Below, piece after piece: positions 41,044 to 53,520 of a DNA stretch of 64,000 nucleotides. Each line of letters begins with the position of its first letter. Positions within the stretch are counted from its first letter, which is position 1. The stretch is from Xanthomonas sp. GPE 39 (GTDB lineage: Bacteria > Pseudomonadota > Gammaproteobacteria > Xanthomonadales > Xanthomonadaceae). Location of the stretch: NCBI RefSeq assembly GCF_000963005.1, contig NZ_JZHZ01000007.1, positions 1,218,118-1,282,117 on the forward strand, in the 5' to 3' direction. A program made the translations under genes and the position numbers. The notes beneath the pieces are model-generated. The model was not told where the DNA came from, made no database searches, and saw only the letters and a list, made by a program, of their open reading frames with translations.

Positions 41044-41739
41044 ATGAAAGCGATTGCTCTTTCAAGTTTGTCCGTTGCGCTGATCGGTGCGCTGCTGCTG
41101 TCTTCCTGCGCCACGGGTGGATCGTATGTGCAACGCGATCAAAATGGTCAACCCACCGAGCAAGAGAACCGTACCGGACGCGGTGCGTTGATCGGAACCG
41201 CAGTGGGGGTGGTCGCCGGTCTGCTCAGTGGCAGTAGTGCCACCGAACGTCGCCAGCACGCGATGATTGGCGCCGGTATCGGTGCGCTGAGCGGCGCGGC
41301 GATCGGCAATTATCAGGACCGTCAGGAACGCGCGCTACGCGAACGCACCGCCAACACCGGCATCGACGTGCATCGCGACGGCGACAACATCACTTTGAAC
41401 CTTCCCGACGGCATCACGTTCGATTTCAATCAGTCCACGCTCAAGCCGCAGTTTTATTCCGCGCTCAACGGCGTGGCGAAGACGCTGAGCGAGTACAACC
41501 AGACCATGATCGAAGTGGTTGGTCATACCGACAGCATCGGCAGCGATGCGGTCAATCAGCGTCTGTCCGAACAGCGTGCGTCCTCGGTGGCGGCCTACCT
41601 GAGCGCGCAGGGTGTGCAGCCCGAGCGTATCCAGACGTTGGGGGCCGGCAAGAAGTATCCGATTGCCGACAACAGCACCGAGGCCGGGCGTGCGCAGAAT
41701 CGTCGTGTGGAGATTCGTGTGGTGCCGCTGCGTTCTTGA
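41044..41739 (+). CDS. OmpA-like lipoprotein with glycine zipper (YiaD-like)
   Basis: A 231-residue protein. The N-terminus has a lipobox LLLSSC (Cys22), then a glycine zipper (GRGALIGTAVGVVAGLLSG and AMIGAGIGALSGAAIGNYQD), and a C-terminal OmpA peptidoglycan-binding domain (FDFNQSTLKPQF, VVGHTDSIGSD, NQRLSEQRASSVAAYL, AQNRRVEIRVVP). Asp and Arg that hold diaminopimelate are present. It tethers the outer membrane to the cell wall. Two short hairpins follow. Confidence 0.92.
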   Translation: MKAIALSSLSVALIGALLLSSCATGGSYVQRDQNGQPTEQENRTGRGALIGTAVGVVAGLLSGSSATERRQHAMIGAGIGALSGAAIGNYQDRQERALRERTANTGIDVHRDGDNITLNLPDGITFDFNQSTLKPQFYSALNGVAKTLSEYNQTMIEVVGHTDSIGSDAVNQRLSEQRASSVAAYLSAQGVQPERIQTLGAGKKYPIADNSTEAGRAQNRRVEIRVVPLRS

Positions 41740-41740
41740 T

Positions 41741-41777
41741 GCATCGGAACCGATGCGGAGTGCGGACAATGTCCGCA
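41741..41777. terminator. Two adjacent short hairpins between convergent genes
   Basis: GCATCGG-AA-CCGATGC at 41741-41756 and TGCGGAC-AAT-GTCCGCA at 41761-41777, between the OmpA-like gene and the convergent GGDEF gene. Neither has a U-run; weak terminators at best. Confidence 0.4.
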
Positions 41778-41815
41778 TCCGTTCGGCGGCAAGACGGCGG
41801 CGTCGGTCGCCGCGT

Positions 41816-42805
41816 TCAGTTCTGTGTGACGTCCTCGGCCACCACGTAGGTATCGCGTCCCTTGTTCTTGGCCTGATAGAGCGCGGCGTCCGCGCGCGAG
41901 AACCAGTCCTGCCAATGCTGCTCGTCGCAGAGCATGGCCGCGCCCAGAGACACGGTGATAGCGCCACTGGGGCTGTGCAGGACGCTGCGCGTTGCCTCGT
42001 ACAGGCGCTTGGTGAACGCTGTCAGTTCGTGTATCGATTGCAGCCTGGCCACGATCACGAATTCCTCGCCGCCGAAGCGGAATACCTCGTCCGGCGCATG
42101 CACTTGCAGTCGCAGTAATGCCGCCAGTTCGGCCAGGGTGCGGTCGCCTTCGGCGTGCCCATGCAGATCGTTGATTTTTTTGAAGTGATCGATGTCCAGC
42201 ACGATCAGCCCATGTCGCCGCACCGTCCGGCGTGGATCGGCCACACGTTGCGACAGGCTGCGTTCGAGCATGCGTCGGTTCGGTAAACCGGTCAGTGCGT
42301 CGTGCGAGGCCAGTTGTTCCAGTTGCACGCGATCATCTTCCAGGCGCAGCGACAGCATATAGCCCAGCCCGGTGATCAGCAGCGAAACCGTCAGCAGCGA
42401 AAACATATGTTCCGGGCCGAGCAGGGGGCCAGGGGTGATGACCAGTAGCATCACGATCAGTGTGGTGTTGCAGGCCACTCCCACCTTGCGTGTGACCACG
42501 AAGAAGTTGCTCATCATCACCAGGTAAAGCCATGGCACCGCCGCATGGTGCAGTGCATGACACACCAGGGCGCAACCCAGTAGCCAACTCAGCGATAGCA
42601 AGGGGCCTATGCGTCCGTCGTCGTGGTGCAACGAGAGCCAGGTTGCCAGCGCTGCCAGATTCGCCAATGCCAGGCTGGCGACTGCCGTCCAGGGTTGGTC
42701 CAGCGATGCCTGGTAGGCACCGAAGAGCAGCAGCAGTGACGAGGTAGACGGCCCCAGAATCTTGATGATGCCGAGCCGGAATTGCCGGCGCATGGACACA
42801 GTCAT
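41816..42805 (-). CDS. Membrane diguanylate cyclase (GGDEF)
   Basis: A 329-residue protein: five to six membrane helices (about 10-150), a short coil (LRLEDDRVQLEQLASHDALTGLPNRR) and a GGDEF domain with the intact active loop FRFGGEEF. LDIDHFKKINDLHGHAEGDRTL supplies the metal and GTP contacts. The inhibitory RxxD site before the loop reads HAPD, so product inhibition may be weaker. It makes c-di-GMP from two GTP. The signal is unknown. Confidence 0.93.
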   Translation of the reverse strand: MTVSMRRQFRLGIIKILGPSTSSLLLLFGAYQASLDQPWTAVASLALANLAALATWLSLHHDDGRIGPLLSLSWLLGCALVCHALHHAAVPWLYLVMMSNFFVVTRKVGVACNTTLIVMLLVITPGPLLGPEHMFSLLTVSLLITGLGYMLSLRLEDDRVQLEQLASHDALTGLPNRRMLERSLSQRVADPRRTVRRHGLIVLDIDHFKKINDLHGHAEGDRTLAELAALLRLQVHAPDEVFRFGGEEFVIVARLQSIHELTAFTKRLYEATRSVLHSPSGAITVSLGAAMLCDEQHWQDWFSRADAALYQAKNKGRDTYVVAEDVTQN

Positions 42806-43338
42806 GATGCCGCGCTCGCAAGACCGTGCGGGTTTGTGCGGTATGGAAGGGCGATGCGAGAAACGATAAGCATAAAGCGGCGCGGTTTAGATAAAAGCGT
42901 CCGTATTTGGAAGGCAAGTTCCATGCCTGATTGTGCTTGACGGGATCGTTTCGCGCATTTCGTATACAGGCGAAGAAGTCATTGTGCTGTGTATTGTTAT
43001 CGGCGAACGACCGCTGTCACAGTGCTGCTGCGTGCAGTGGAGAGGAGGGTGTTCTTTGCCTTCGGCTGCCCCCGCATCGGGTGGGGGGAGTCCACGTTGG
43101 TTGTCGTCTGTAGCGTGCTGGGCGACATCATTTCGCAACGCGGTCAGGACGCCGTCGTAACACTGTCGCGCGCATGCTGGACTCACCAGCTGTGCGGCCC
43201 AAGGCGATGCTTAGGGCTGCTTCAAGGATGCAAGCATCCGCGGCTGGACCAATTCACTTTCGCGCACCGGCCGGCTCTTGCGGCTGCCGGTGCGCGTGGC
43301 ATGTCGGTCCATCGTGCGGCATTTGCCGATCTTCGGGT
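42806..43338. other. Long gap between GGDEF and S10-peptidase genes
   Basis: About 530 bases. No gene is supported; a frame near 42933 reads protein-like for about 28 codons (GTG start, LDGIVSRISYTGEEVIVLCIV) and then loses character. The hairpin at 43261-43296 is the only clear structure. It should also hold the GGDEF gene promoter. Confidence 0.45.
43261..43296 (-). terminator. Hairpin after the S10 peptidase gene
   Basis: Arms CGCGCACCGGC and GCCGGTGCGCG (11 pairs) around a 14-base loop, 42 bases after the minus-strand stop. No clear U-run. Confidence 0.45.
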
Positions 43339-44883
43339 TCAATTGGCCCGATACATCGCCATGACGTCTTGGCGCAGTGCGCGCTGGCTATCGGCGCGGT
43401 TGTAGAACATGTGGCCGCCTGGGTAATTCTTGACCTGGACCCGGCTCGGGTCGTTGCCCATCACCGGCATCTGGTCCACGATCAACACCGAACCCATGAA
43501 GGGGCAGGAGAGGTCGTTCCAGCCGTGCACGATCAGCACGCGCAGTTTGGGGTCGATTGCCACCGCTTGGCGCAGTTCGGTCACCGAGCCCTTGTGTGGG
43601 TCGTCGTTCCAATCCCACAGCGCGTTCACGTCGTAATTCAGCGCCTGGTAGCGCGCATTCACTTTCCAGCCGACAACGCGTGTCACGAAGTCGACCATCG
43701 CGGTGGTGGTGGGCGCAATGATGCTGTCCAGGATTGGATCGTTGGCACGCTGCTCCGGTGCGTTCGGGAACGGGTCGAAGGCGGTGACGTTGGAATCGTA
43801 GCGACTACCGAGTTCGCCTTTGTCGCGGAACACCTCGCGCAGATAGGCCTGGGTCTCCAAGCGGCCGCCGGCGCGGCGCACGTAAACCGGATCCAGTCCG
43901 GTCATTGTGGTCACCTGCTCGATCATGCGTTTGCTGCCCGCAGGGTCCGAACGTCCGCGCAGCAGCGCAGTGACATAGTCGCCGCGGGTGTATTCGACCA
44001 CCTTGCGCATCGCCTCGGGCGTCAGGCGCCCCTCGCGCTCCAGGTGCGCGGCGGTGATCGAGGGCAGGGTTAGCATCCATGGCAGCGGCGAGACGTCGCC
44101 GTTGTCGTCTTGGATCGGGTTCAGATAGGGCGAGACCAGCACCACGCCATTCATGCCCACCCCGAGCCGGGTCTGCAGATAATGGGTGATGCGTGGGCCA
44201 CGGAAACCGCCATAGCTCTCGCCGACCAGATACTTACGCGATTGCAGACGCTGGTGTTTCAGCAGCCAGTCGTAGATGGTGCGGGACAGATATTCGACGT
44301 CGGCCCTCGGGTTGTAGAGGTACTTCTTGGCCTGCTCCTCGCCGATGCGGGAGCGACTGAAGCCGGTGCCGACCGGATCGATGAACACCAGGTCGGTGAA
44401 ATCCAGCCAGGTGCCGGGGTTGTCGTGCAGGCGGGCCGGTGCCGAGCTGCTGTCGCCCTCGCTGCCGAACGTGACCACCTTCGGGCCGATCGCGCCGAGA
44501 TTCAGATAAACCGAGGCCGCTCCGGGGCCGCCGTTCAGCGCGAAGGTGACCGGTCGATCCTTGCCGTCCATGGTGTATGCGGTGTACACCACGTCGGCGA
44601 TGATCTTGCCCTGGGTGTCCTTGACCGGGAGTGTGCCGACCTTGACCGTGTAGCGCAGGGTCTTGCCGTTCAACTGAATGGTTTGGCTGGTTTGCGCATC
44701 GTCGGGCAGCGGTGCCGGCTTGTCGGCGTCTGCATGCGCAGCCGCATCGGGCTTCTCATTGCCGTGCTCCGCCTCGCTGGCGAGCGCGGGGGAAAACGGC
44801 AACATGGCCAGCAATAGCACGCTGGCGAGCAGGGACGAGGAGAGGTTCGACACGCATGGGCGCTCGGTAATGGGGATTGGCAT
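43339..44883 (-). CDS. Secreted S10 family serine carboxypeptidase
   Basis: A 514-residue exported peptidase. The signal peptide lies near residues 12-36 (LLASVLLLAMLPFSPALAS). NGGPGAASVYLNLGAIGP forms the oxyanion region; the catalytic serine is in VGESYGGFRG, the Asp in VHGWNDLSCPF and the His in YPGGHMFY. S10 enzymes remove C-terminal residues, mostly in acid surroundings. A GTG 11 codons downstream (VSNLSSSLLAS) is an alternative start that would give a more standard signal peptide. Long upstream spacer to parE is only 100 bases, so co-transcription with parE is possible. Confidence 0.9.
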   Translation of the reverse strand: MPIPITERPCVSNLSSSLLASVLLLAMLPFSPALASEAEHGNEKPDAAAHADADKPAPLPDDAQTSQTIQLNGKTLRYTVKVGTLPVKDTQGKIIADVVYTAYTMDGKDRPVTFALNGGPGAASVYLNLGAIGPKVVTFGSEGDSSSAPARLHDNPGTWLDFTDLVFIDPVGTGFSRSRIGEEQAKKYLYNPRADVEYLSRTIYDWLLKHQRLQSRKYLVGESYGGFRGPRITHYLQTRLGVGMNGVVLVSPYLNPIQDDNGDVSPLPWMLTLPSITAAHLEREGRLTPEAMRKVVEYTRGDYVTALLRGRSDPAGSKRMIEQVTTMTGLDPVYVRRAGGRLETQAYLREVFRDKGELGSRYDSNVTAFDPFPNAPEQRANDPILDSIIAPTTTAMVDFVTRVVGWKVNARYQALNYDVNALWDWNDDPHKGSVTELRQAVAIDPKLRVLIVHGWNDLSCPFMGSVLIVDQMPVMGNDPSRVQVKNYPGGHMFYNRADSQRALRQDVMAMYRAN

Positions 44884-44983
44884 CCTAGTGGCGATAGCGC
44901 TGTCAGTGGATGTGCATAAAGACAGGGTCAGGATGAATATGGTCATCCAACCCCTTGTCGCTCACCGTGGCGTGTACCACGCT

Positions 44984-46873
44984 CTAGACATCCAGCGATG
45001 CCAGGTCGCCCTTCGTCTCCAGCCACTGCTTGCGGTCGCTGGCGCGCTTTTTGGCCAGCAGCATGTCCATTAGCGCACGGGTGTCGTCGCCTTCGTCCAC
45101 GGTCAATTGCACCAGCCGGCGGGTGTCGGGGTGGATGGTGGATTCGCGCAATTGTTGCGGATTCATCTCGCCCAGGCCCTTGAAGCGGGTCACGCTGACT
45201 TGGCCCTTGATCTTCTCGCGTGTGATCTTTTCCAGCAGTGAGCGCTTTTCTTCCTCGTCCAGTGCGTAGAACACTTGCTTGCCCACGTCCACGCGGAATA
45301 GCGGTGGCATTGCCACGAAGACGTGGCCGGCCTTGACCAGTGACGGGAAGTGGCGCAGGAACAGCGCGGTCAGAAGTGTGGCGATGTGCAGGCCATCGGA
45401 ATCGGCGTCGGCCAGGATCACCACCTTGCCATAGCGCAGGCCGTCGATTTCTTCCTTGCCCGGGTCGCAGCCGATGGCGATGGCGAGGTTGTGTACTTCT
45501 TCGGAGGCCAGCACGCTACCCGAAGCCACTTCCCAGGTATTGAGGATCTTGCCGCGTAACGGCAGGATCGCCTGGAAGTCCTTGTCGCGCGCCTGTCTTG
45601 CGCTGCCGCCGGCGGAGTCGCCTTCCACTAGGAACAATTCGGTGCGCGAGAGATCCTGGCTGATGCAGTCGGCCAGCTTGCCCGGCAACGCTGGGCCCTG
45701 GGTGACTTTTTTGCGGGTGATCTGTTTTTCGGTTTTCAGGCGTGCGCTGGCGCGGTCGATCGCGATCTGGGCGATACGCGTGCCGGTTTCCACGTTCTGG
45801 TTCAGCCACAGGCTGAAGGCATCGTGCGCGGCACCTTCGATGAAGCCGGCGGCTTGGCGGGAGGACAGGCGTTCCTTGGTTTGCCCGCTAAATTGCGGGT
45901 CGGTCATCTTCAGCGACAGCACGAAGGCGACACGGTCCCACACGTCTTCCGGCGCCAGCTTCACCCCGCGTGGCAGCAAGTTGCGGAAGTCGCAGAATTC
46001 GCGCAGCGCATCGGTCAAGCCGCTGCGCAGGCCGTTGACGTGGGTACCGTGTTGCGCGGTCGGGATCAGGTTGACGTAGCTCTCTTGTACCAGCTCGCCA
46101 TCGACCACCCAAGCCACCGCCCAGTCGACAATTTCGCGGTCCTTCTTGAGGTTGCCGACGAACAGATCGGCCGGCAGGAGGTCGCGTTCGGCCAGTTCGC
46201 CGCGCAGGTAATCGCGCAGGCCATCCTCGAAATACCAGGTGTCCTGCTCGCCGCTCGCCTCCTCGTGCAGTTTGACGGTCAGGCCGGGGCACAGCACGGC
46301 CTTGGCACGCAGCAGGTGGCGCAGCGCACGCACGGCGAACTTGGGCGTGTCGAAGTAGTGGGGGTCGGGCCAGAAGCGCAGGCGCGTGCCGGTGTTTTTC
46401 TTGCCGACGCTGCCGACGATTTCCAGCTTGGAAGCCGCATGACCATCGGCAAAGGCCATACGGTATTCGTTACCTTCGCGGCGGATGAACAGTTCCACTC
46501 GTTTGGACAGTGCGTTGACCACGCTGACACCGACGCCATGCAAGCCGCCGCTGAACGTGTAATTGCGGTCGCTGAACTTGCCGCCGGCGTGCAGCCGGGT
46601 GAGGATCAATTCGACACCGGAGATTTTTTCCTCCGGGTGGATGTCCACCGGCATGCCGCGCCCGTCGTCGGAGACTTCGCAACTGCCGTCCTTGTATAGC
46701 GTTACCTCGATGTGCCGGGCATGGCCGGCCAGCGCCTCGTCCACGGCGTTGTCGATGACTTCCTGCGCCAGGTGGTTGGGGCGTGCGGTGTCGGTGTACA
46801 TGCCGGGCCGGCGCTTGACCGGATCCAGGCCAGAGAGAACTTCGATGTCGGCAGCGTTGTAGCGGGTGTTCAT
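44984..46873 (-). CDS. parE: DNA topoisomerase IV subunit B
   Basis: A 629-residue GHKL ATPase/TOPRIM protein that, with ParC, decatenates daughter chromosomes. Motifs: RPGMYTDTARPNHLAQEVIDNAVDEALAGHA shortened (Glu/Asn of the ATP site), DDGRGMPV, GGLHGVGVSVVNALS, QTKERLSSR; TOPRIM LVEGDSAGGSA and the DADSDG metal triad; C-terminal GEMNPQQLRESTI. The length and the MNTRYNAADIEVLSGLDPVKRRPGMY start fit ParE rather than GyrB (about 800). parC is not in the window. Confidence 0.95.
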   Translation of the reverse strand: MNTRYNAADIEVLSGLDPVKRRPGMYTDTARPNHLAQEVIDNAVDEALAGHARHIEVTLYKDGSCEVSDDGRGMPVDIHPEEKISGVELILTRLHAGGKFSDRNYTFSGGLHGVGVSVVNALSKRVELFIRREGNEYRMAFADGHAASKLEIVGSVGKKNTGTRLRFWPDPHYFDTPKFAVRALRHLLRAKAVLCPGLTVKLHEEASGEQDTWYFEDGLRDYLRGELAERDLLPADLFVGNLKKDREIVDWAVAWVVDGELVQESYVNLIPTAQHGTHVNGLRSGLTDALREFCDFRNLLPRGVKLAPEDVWDRVAFVLSLKMTDPQFSGQTKERLSSRQAAGFIEGAAHDAFSLWLNQNVETGTRIAQIAIDRASARLKTEKQITRKKVTQGPALPGKLADCISQDLSRTELFLVEGDSAGGSARQARDKDFQAILPLRGKILNTWEVASGSVLASEEVHNLAIAIGCDPGKEEIDGLRYGKVVILADADSDGLHIATLLTALFLRHFPSLVKAGHVFVAMPPLFRVDVGKQVFYALDEEEKRSLLEKITREKIKGQVSVTRFKGLGEMNPQQLRESTIHPDTRRLVQLTVDEGDDTRALMDMLLAKKRASDRKQWLETKGDLASLDV

Positions 46874-47041
46874 GCGTTTTGGCAGGTGGCGCGAAGCAGA
46901 GCCGGAAGTGTGCGGGCTGCGGGGGGTTTTTGCACGCGGCCCGGTATTCAGGGCCGGTGTGGCGCCATTGCGCTAGGGTGTAGGTGGTAAAGGTGCGACG
47001 GCATCCCCCATCTTCGTCGCAGGTTTCAAGAGGAGTCCGCC

Positions 47042-47296
47042 ATGCAGATTCGCACATCGTTGATCCTGTCTGCCCTGTTCGCCGCAGCTCTCGCCGTGCC
47101 GGTGGCGATGGCCCAGGCGCAGAGCGCCGATCCGGCCGCCGCCGGTGCCGCCGCCTATGAGGCGCAGGTCGCCAAGGAAAAGGCCCAGGCCGAGGCCAAG
47201 GCCAAGCGGCGTGCCGCCGCTGCCGCTGAGCACAACGCCGGCAAGGGCGCGGCGGCACCCAAAAAAGAGGAAGAGGAAGAAGCCCGCAAGCCCTGA
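47042..47296 (+). CDS. Small exported Ala/Lys/Glu-rich protein
   Basis: An 84-residue protein with a signal peptide (LILSALFAAALAVPVAMAQA). The mature part is a charged helix (KEKAQAEAKAKRRAAAAAEHN) ending KKEEEEEARKP. No Cys and no known domain. AGGAG lies before the ATG and a strong terminator follows. Unknown function; possibly a small periplasmic or envelope protein. Confidence 0.7.
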   Translation: MQIRTSLILSALFAAALAVPVAMAQAQSADPAAAGAAAYEAQVAKEKAQAEAKAKRRAAAAAEHNAGKGAAAPKKEEEEEARKP

Positions 47297-47321
47297 TGGC
47301 GCGTGGCAGTGTCGGTATCCG

Positions 47322-47355
47322 ACGCCCCGGTTGCAGCCGGGGCGTTTGTTTTTGT
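47322..47355 (+). terminator. Terminator of the small exported-protein gene
   Basis: ACGCCCCGG, loop TTGCAG, CCGGGGCGT, then TTTGTTTTTGT. Strong; separates this gene from pyrG. Confidence 0.92.
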
Positions 47356-47372
47356 GTGGCCGATGTCGCTGA

Positions 47373-49574
<2,202 letters not shown>

Positions 49575-49585
<11 letters not shown>

Positions 49586-50429
49586 TGGCAGCATGAAACT
49601 GTGTGGCTTCGAGGTCGGTCTGGATCAGCCGTTGTTCCTGATTGCAGGCCCGTGCGTGATCGAGTCGATGCAACTGCAGCTCGACGTCGCCGGCAAGCTC
49701 AAGGAAATCACCGACAAGCTCGGTATCCATTTCGTGTTCAAGTCCAGCTTCGACAAGGCCAACCGCACCTCCGGCACCAGCTTCCGTGGCCCGGGCCTGG
49801 AGCAGGGGCTCAAGGTGCTGGAGGCAGTGAAGCGCCAGATCGGTGTGCCGGTGTTGACCGACGTGCACGAATACACCCCGCTGCACGAAGTGGCGGCGGT
49901 GGTGGACGTGCTGCAGACCCCGGCGTTCCTGGTGCGGCAGACCGATTTCATCAAGAACGTGTGCGCTGCTGGCAAGCCGGTCAACATCAAGAAGGGCCAG
50001 TTCCTGTCGCCGTGGGACATGAAGCCGGTGGTGGAAAAGGCCAAGTCCACTGGTAACGCGCAGATCATGGTCTGCGAGCGCGGTGCCAGCTTCGGTTACA
50101 ACAACCTGGTCAGCGACATGCGCTCGCTCAGCGTGATGCGCGAGACCGGCTGTCCGGTGGTGTTCGACGCCACCCATTCGGTGCAGTTGCCTGGCGGGCA
50201 GGGCAGCAGTTCCGGTGGGCAGCGTGAATTCGTGCCGGTGCTGGCGCGTGCGGCGGTCGCGGTGGGTGTGGCCGGCGTGTTCGCCGAAACCCATCCGGAT
50301 CCGTCCAAGGCCTTGTCCGATGGTCCCAATGCCTGGCCGCTGGAGCGGATGGAGGGCTTGCTGGAAACCTTGCTTGCCCTGGATGCCATCGCCAAGCGCA
50401 GTGGTTTCCCCGAGCACGGCCTGGGCTGA
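49575..50429 (+). CDS. kdsA: 3-deoxy-8-phosphooctulonate synthase
   Basis: A 284-residue enzyme that joins phosphoenolpyruvate and arabinose 5-phosphate to give KDO-8-phosphate for lipopolysaccharide. Motifs: [10 protein letters not shown] (PEP site), [53 protein letters not shown] and [13 protein letters not shown]. The ATG at 49575 has GGAG upstream; the ATG at 49593 (MKLCGFEVG) gives the more usual family N-terminus, so the true start could be either. It overlaps the acyltransferase gene at the first choice. Confidence 0.94.
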
Positions 50430-50576
50430 CCCGGCGGACCGCGCACACTGGCCGTCTGTGCTGTGGAGAGTCCTCCTTGCATGCGTGATGTCGCCGTAAC
50501 GCGTGACGCATTTGGCAAGCTGCGGCACTACGGCGATAATCCGATGGTTTGCCGCCTTCCCCCTTATTCCTGGTAA

Positions 50577-51881
<1,305 letters not shown>

Positions 51882-51883
51882 TC

Positions 51884-52240
51884 GTGCGCAACTGGCGCTG
51901 GCTGTTGCTGGTGCTGGCCGGACTGCTGGCGTGGCTGCAGTACCGCTTCTGGTTCGGTCCGGGAAATTCCGGCGAGGTGCTGGTGCTCGAAAGTCAGGTC
52001 GAGCACCAGAAGCGCGATAACGAAGGATTGCAACAACGCAACGCCGCACTCGCTGCCGAGGTCAAGGACCTCAAGGACGGCGAGGCGGCCATCGAGGAGC
52101 GCGCGCGTAGCGAACTGGGCATGATCAAACCTGGCGAGAAGTTCTACCGCGTGGTCGAGAACGCGCCGGTGTCCAAGGCACCGGACGCTGACCCGTCGCC
52201 GGCGTCCACAGCGTCCCCAGCACCGGGCGAGCAGCCCTGA
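51884..52240 (+). CDS. ftsB: Cell division protein FtsB
   Basis: A 118-residue bitopic protein: an N-terminal membrane helix ([19 protein letters not shown]), a periplasmic coiled coil ([22 protein letters not shown]), and the [13 protein letters not shown] end shared with FtsB. With FtsL and FtsQ it assembles the divisome. GTG start 2 bases after the eno stop; the stop overlaps ispD (TGATG). The Pro/Ala/Ser-rich C-tail is a typical Xanthomonadaceae extension. Confidence 0.92.
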   Translation: MRNWRWLLLVLAGLLAWLQYRFWFGPGNSGEVLVLESQVEHQKRDNEGLQQRNAALAAEVKDLKDGEAAIEERARSELGMIKPGEKFYRVVENAPVSKAPDADPSPASTASPAPGEQP

Positions 52241-52941
52241 TGGCGGCGGTCTGGGCCGTGGTGCCGGCGGCCGGTCGCAGCACCCGATTCGGCGGTGTCA
52301 CCCCCAAACAGTATCTGCAGGCCGGTGGGCGTCCCTTGCTCGCGCATGCGCTGGAGGCGCTGTTGGCGCATCCGGCGGTGGCTGGGGCGATGGTCGCACT
52401 TGGCATCGACGATACGCAGTGGCCGGGTTGGACCGAGCTGGCTGGCAAGCCGGTGCTGACTTGTCTCGGCGCGGGCAGCCGTGCCGGCTCGGTGCTGGCC
52501 GCGTTGCATGCCTTGCCGGAGTCGGTCAAGGCGGACGATTTCGTGCTGGTGCACGACGCGGCGCGTCCCAATCTAGCGCTGGCCGATTTGGACCGACTGC
52601 TGGAGACCGGTCGCGGCGATCCTGTCGGTGCGATTTTGGCCGCGCCGGTACGCGACACGCTCAAGCGCGCTGGCGATGATGGTGGCATCGACGGAACCGA
52701 GCCGCGTGAGCGTTTGTGGCGTGCGCTGACTCCACAATTGTTTCGTCGTTTTCAGTTGAGTCGTGCGTTGGAGCAGGCAGAGGCCAATGGTGTGGAGGTG
52801 ACCGACGACGCCATGGCAATGGAGTTGCTGGGGTTGCGGCCGCTCCTGGTCGAGGGGGCGGAGGACAACTTCAAGATCACCACCCCGGCCGATCTGGCAC
52901 GCTTCGAGTTCGCGTTGTTCCAGCGCGAACGGCAACCGTGA
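52240..52941 (+). CDS. ispD: 2-C-methyl-D-erythritol 4-phosphate cytidylyltransferase
   Basis: A 233-residue enzyme of the MEP isoprenoid route that adds CMP to methylerythritol phosphate. [12 protein letters not shown] (residues 8-19) is the nucleotide loop, and [33 protein letters not shown] and [11 protein letters not shown] are all present. Starts within the ftsB stop (TGATG). Confidence 0.95.
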   Translation: MAAVWAVVPAAGRSTRFGGVTPKQYLQAGGRPLLAHALEALLAHPAVAGAMVALGIDDTQWPGWTELAGKPVLTCLGAGSRAGSVLAALHALPESVKADDFVLVHDAARPNLALADLDRLLETGRGDPVGAILAAPVRDTLKRAGDDGGIDGTEPRERLWRALTPQLFRRFQLSRALEQAEANGVEVTDDAMAMELLGLRPLLVEGAEDNFKITTPADLARFEFALFQRERQP

Positions 52942-53022
52942 CCGGCCCGTTGTGTACGACCGACGCTGCGCTTTGGTGCGGCGTGCGAATCTCTTCCTTT
53001 TGCGGACGACCTTTCCATCTCT

Positions 53023-53520
53023 ATGTCGATGTCTAACCTGCCTGCCTTCCGTATCGGCCATGGCTACGATGTCCATGCCTTCGGTGATGGCGACCACGTG
53101 ATGCTGGGCGGCGTGCGCGTCCCCCATGCGCATGGCGTGCTTGCCCACAGTGACGGCGATGTGGTGATCCATGCCTTGTGCGATGCCTTGCTTGGGGCAT
53201 TGGCGCTGGGCGACATCGGCCAGCATTTCCCGCCTTCTGATCCGCGTTGGAAAGGCGCCGACAGTGCGCAGTTCCTGGTGCATTGCCACAGCCTGTTGCG
53301 CGAGCGCGGCTGGCGTCTGGGCAATGCCGACATCACCGTGGTCTGCGAGTTGCCGAAGATCGGCCCACATGCGCCAGCGATGCGCGCGCGTCTGGCCGGC
53401 TTGCTGCACGTGGATGTGGATTGCGTCAGCATCAAGGCCACCACCAGCGAAAAACTCGGCTTTACCGGGCGCGGCGAAGGCATCGCGGCGCAGGCGGTGG
53501 TGCTGCTGGTGGCGCAATGA
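53023..53520 (+). CDS. ispF: 2-C-methyl-D-erythritol 2,4-cyclodiphosphate synthase
   Basis: A 165-residue trimeric enzyme of the MEP pathway. The zinc ligands are in [12 protein letters not shown] (Asp, His) and [18 protein letters not shown] (His); the [11 protein letters not shown] loop and [17 protein letters not shown] also match. ATG 53023; an in-frame ATG two codons later is an alternative. Lies 81 bases after ispD, and its stop overlaps truD by 4 bases. Confidence 0.95.
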   Translation: MSMSNLPAFRIGHGYDVHAFGDGDHVMLGGVRVPHAHGVLAHSDGDVVIHALCDALLGALALGDIGQHFPPSDPRWKGADSAQFLVHCHSLLRERGWRLGNADITVVCELPKIGPHAPAMRARLAGLLHVDVDCVSIKATTSEKLGFTGRGEGIAAQAVVLLVAQ

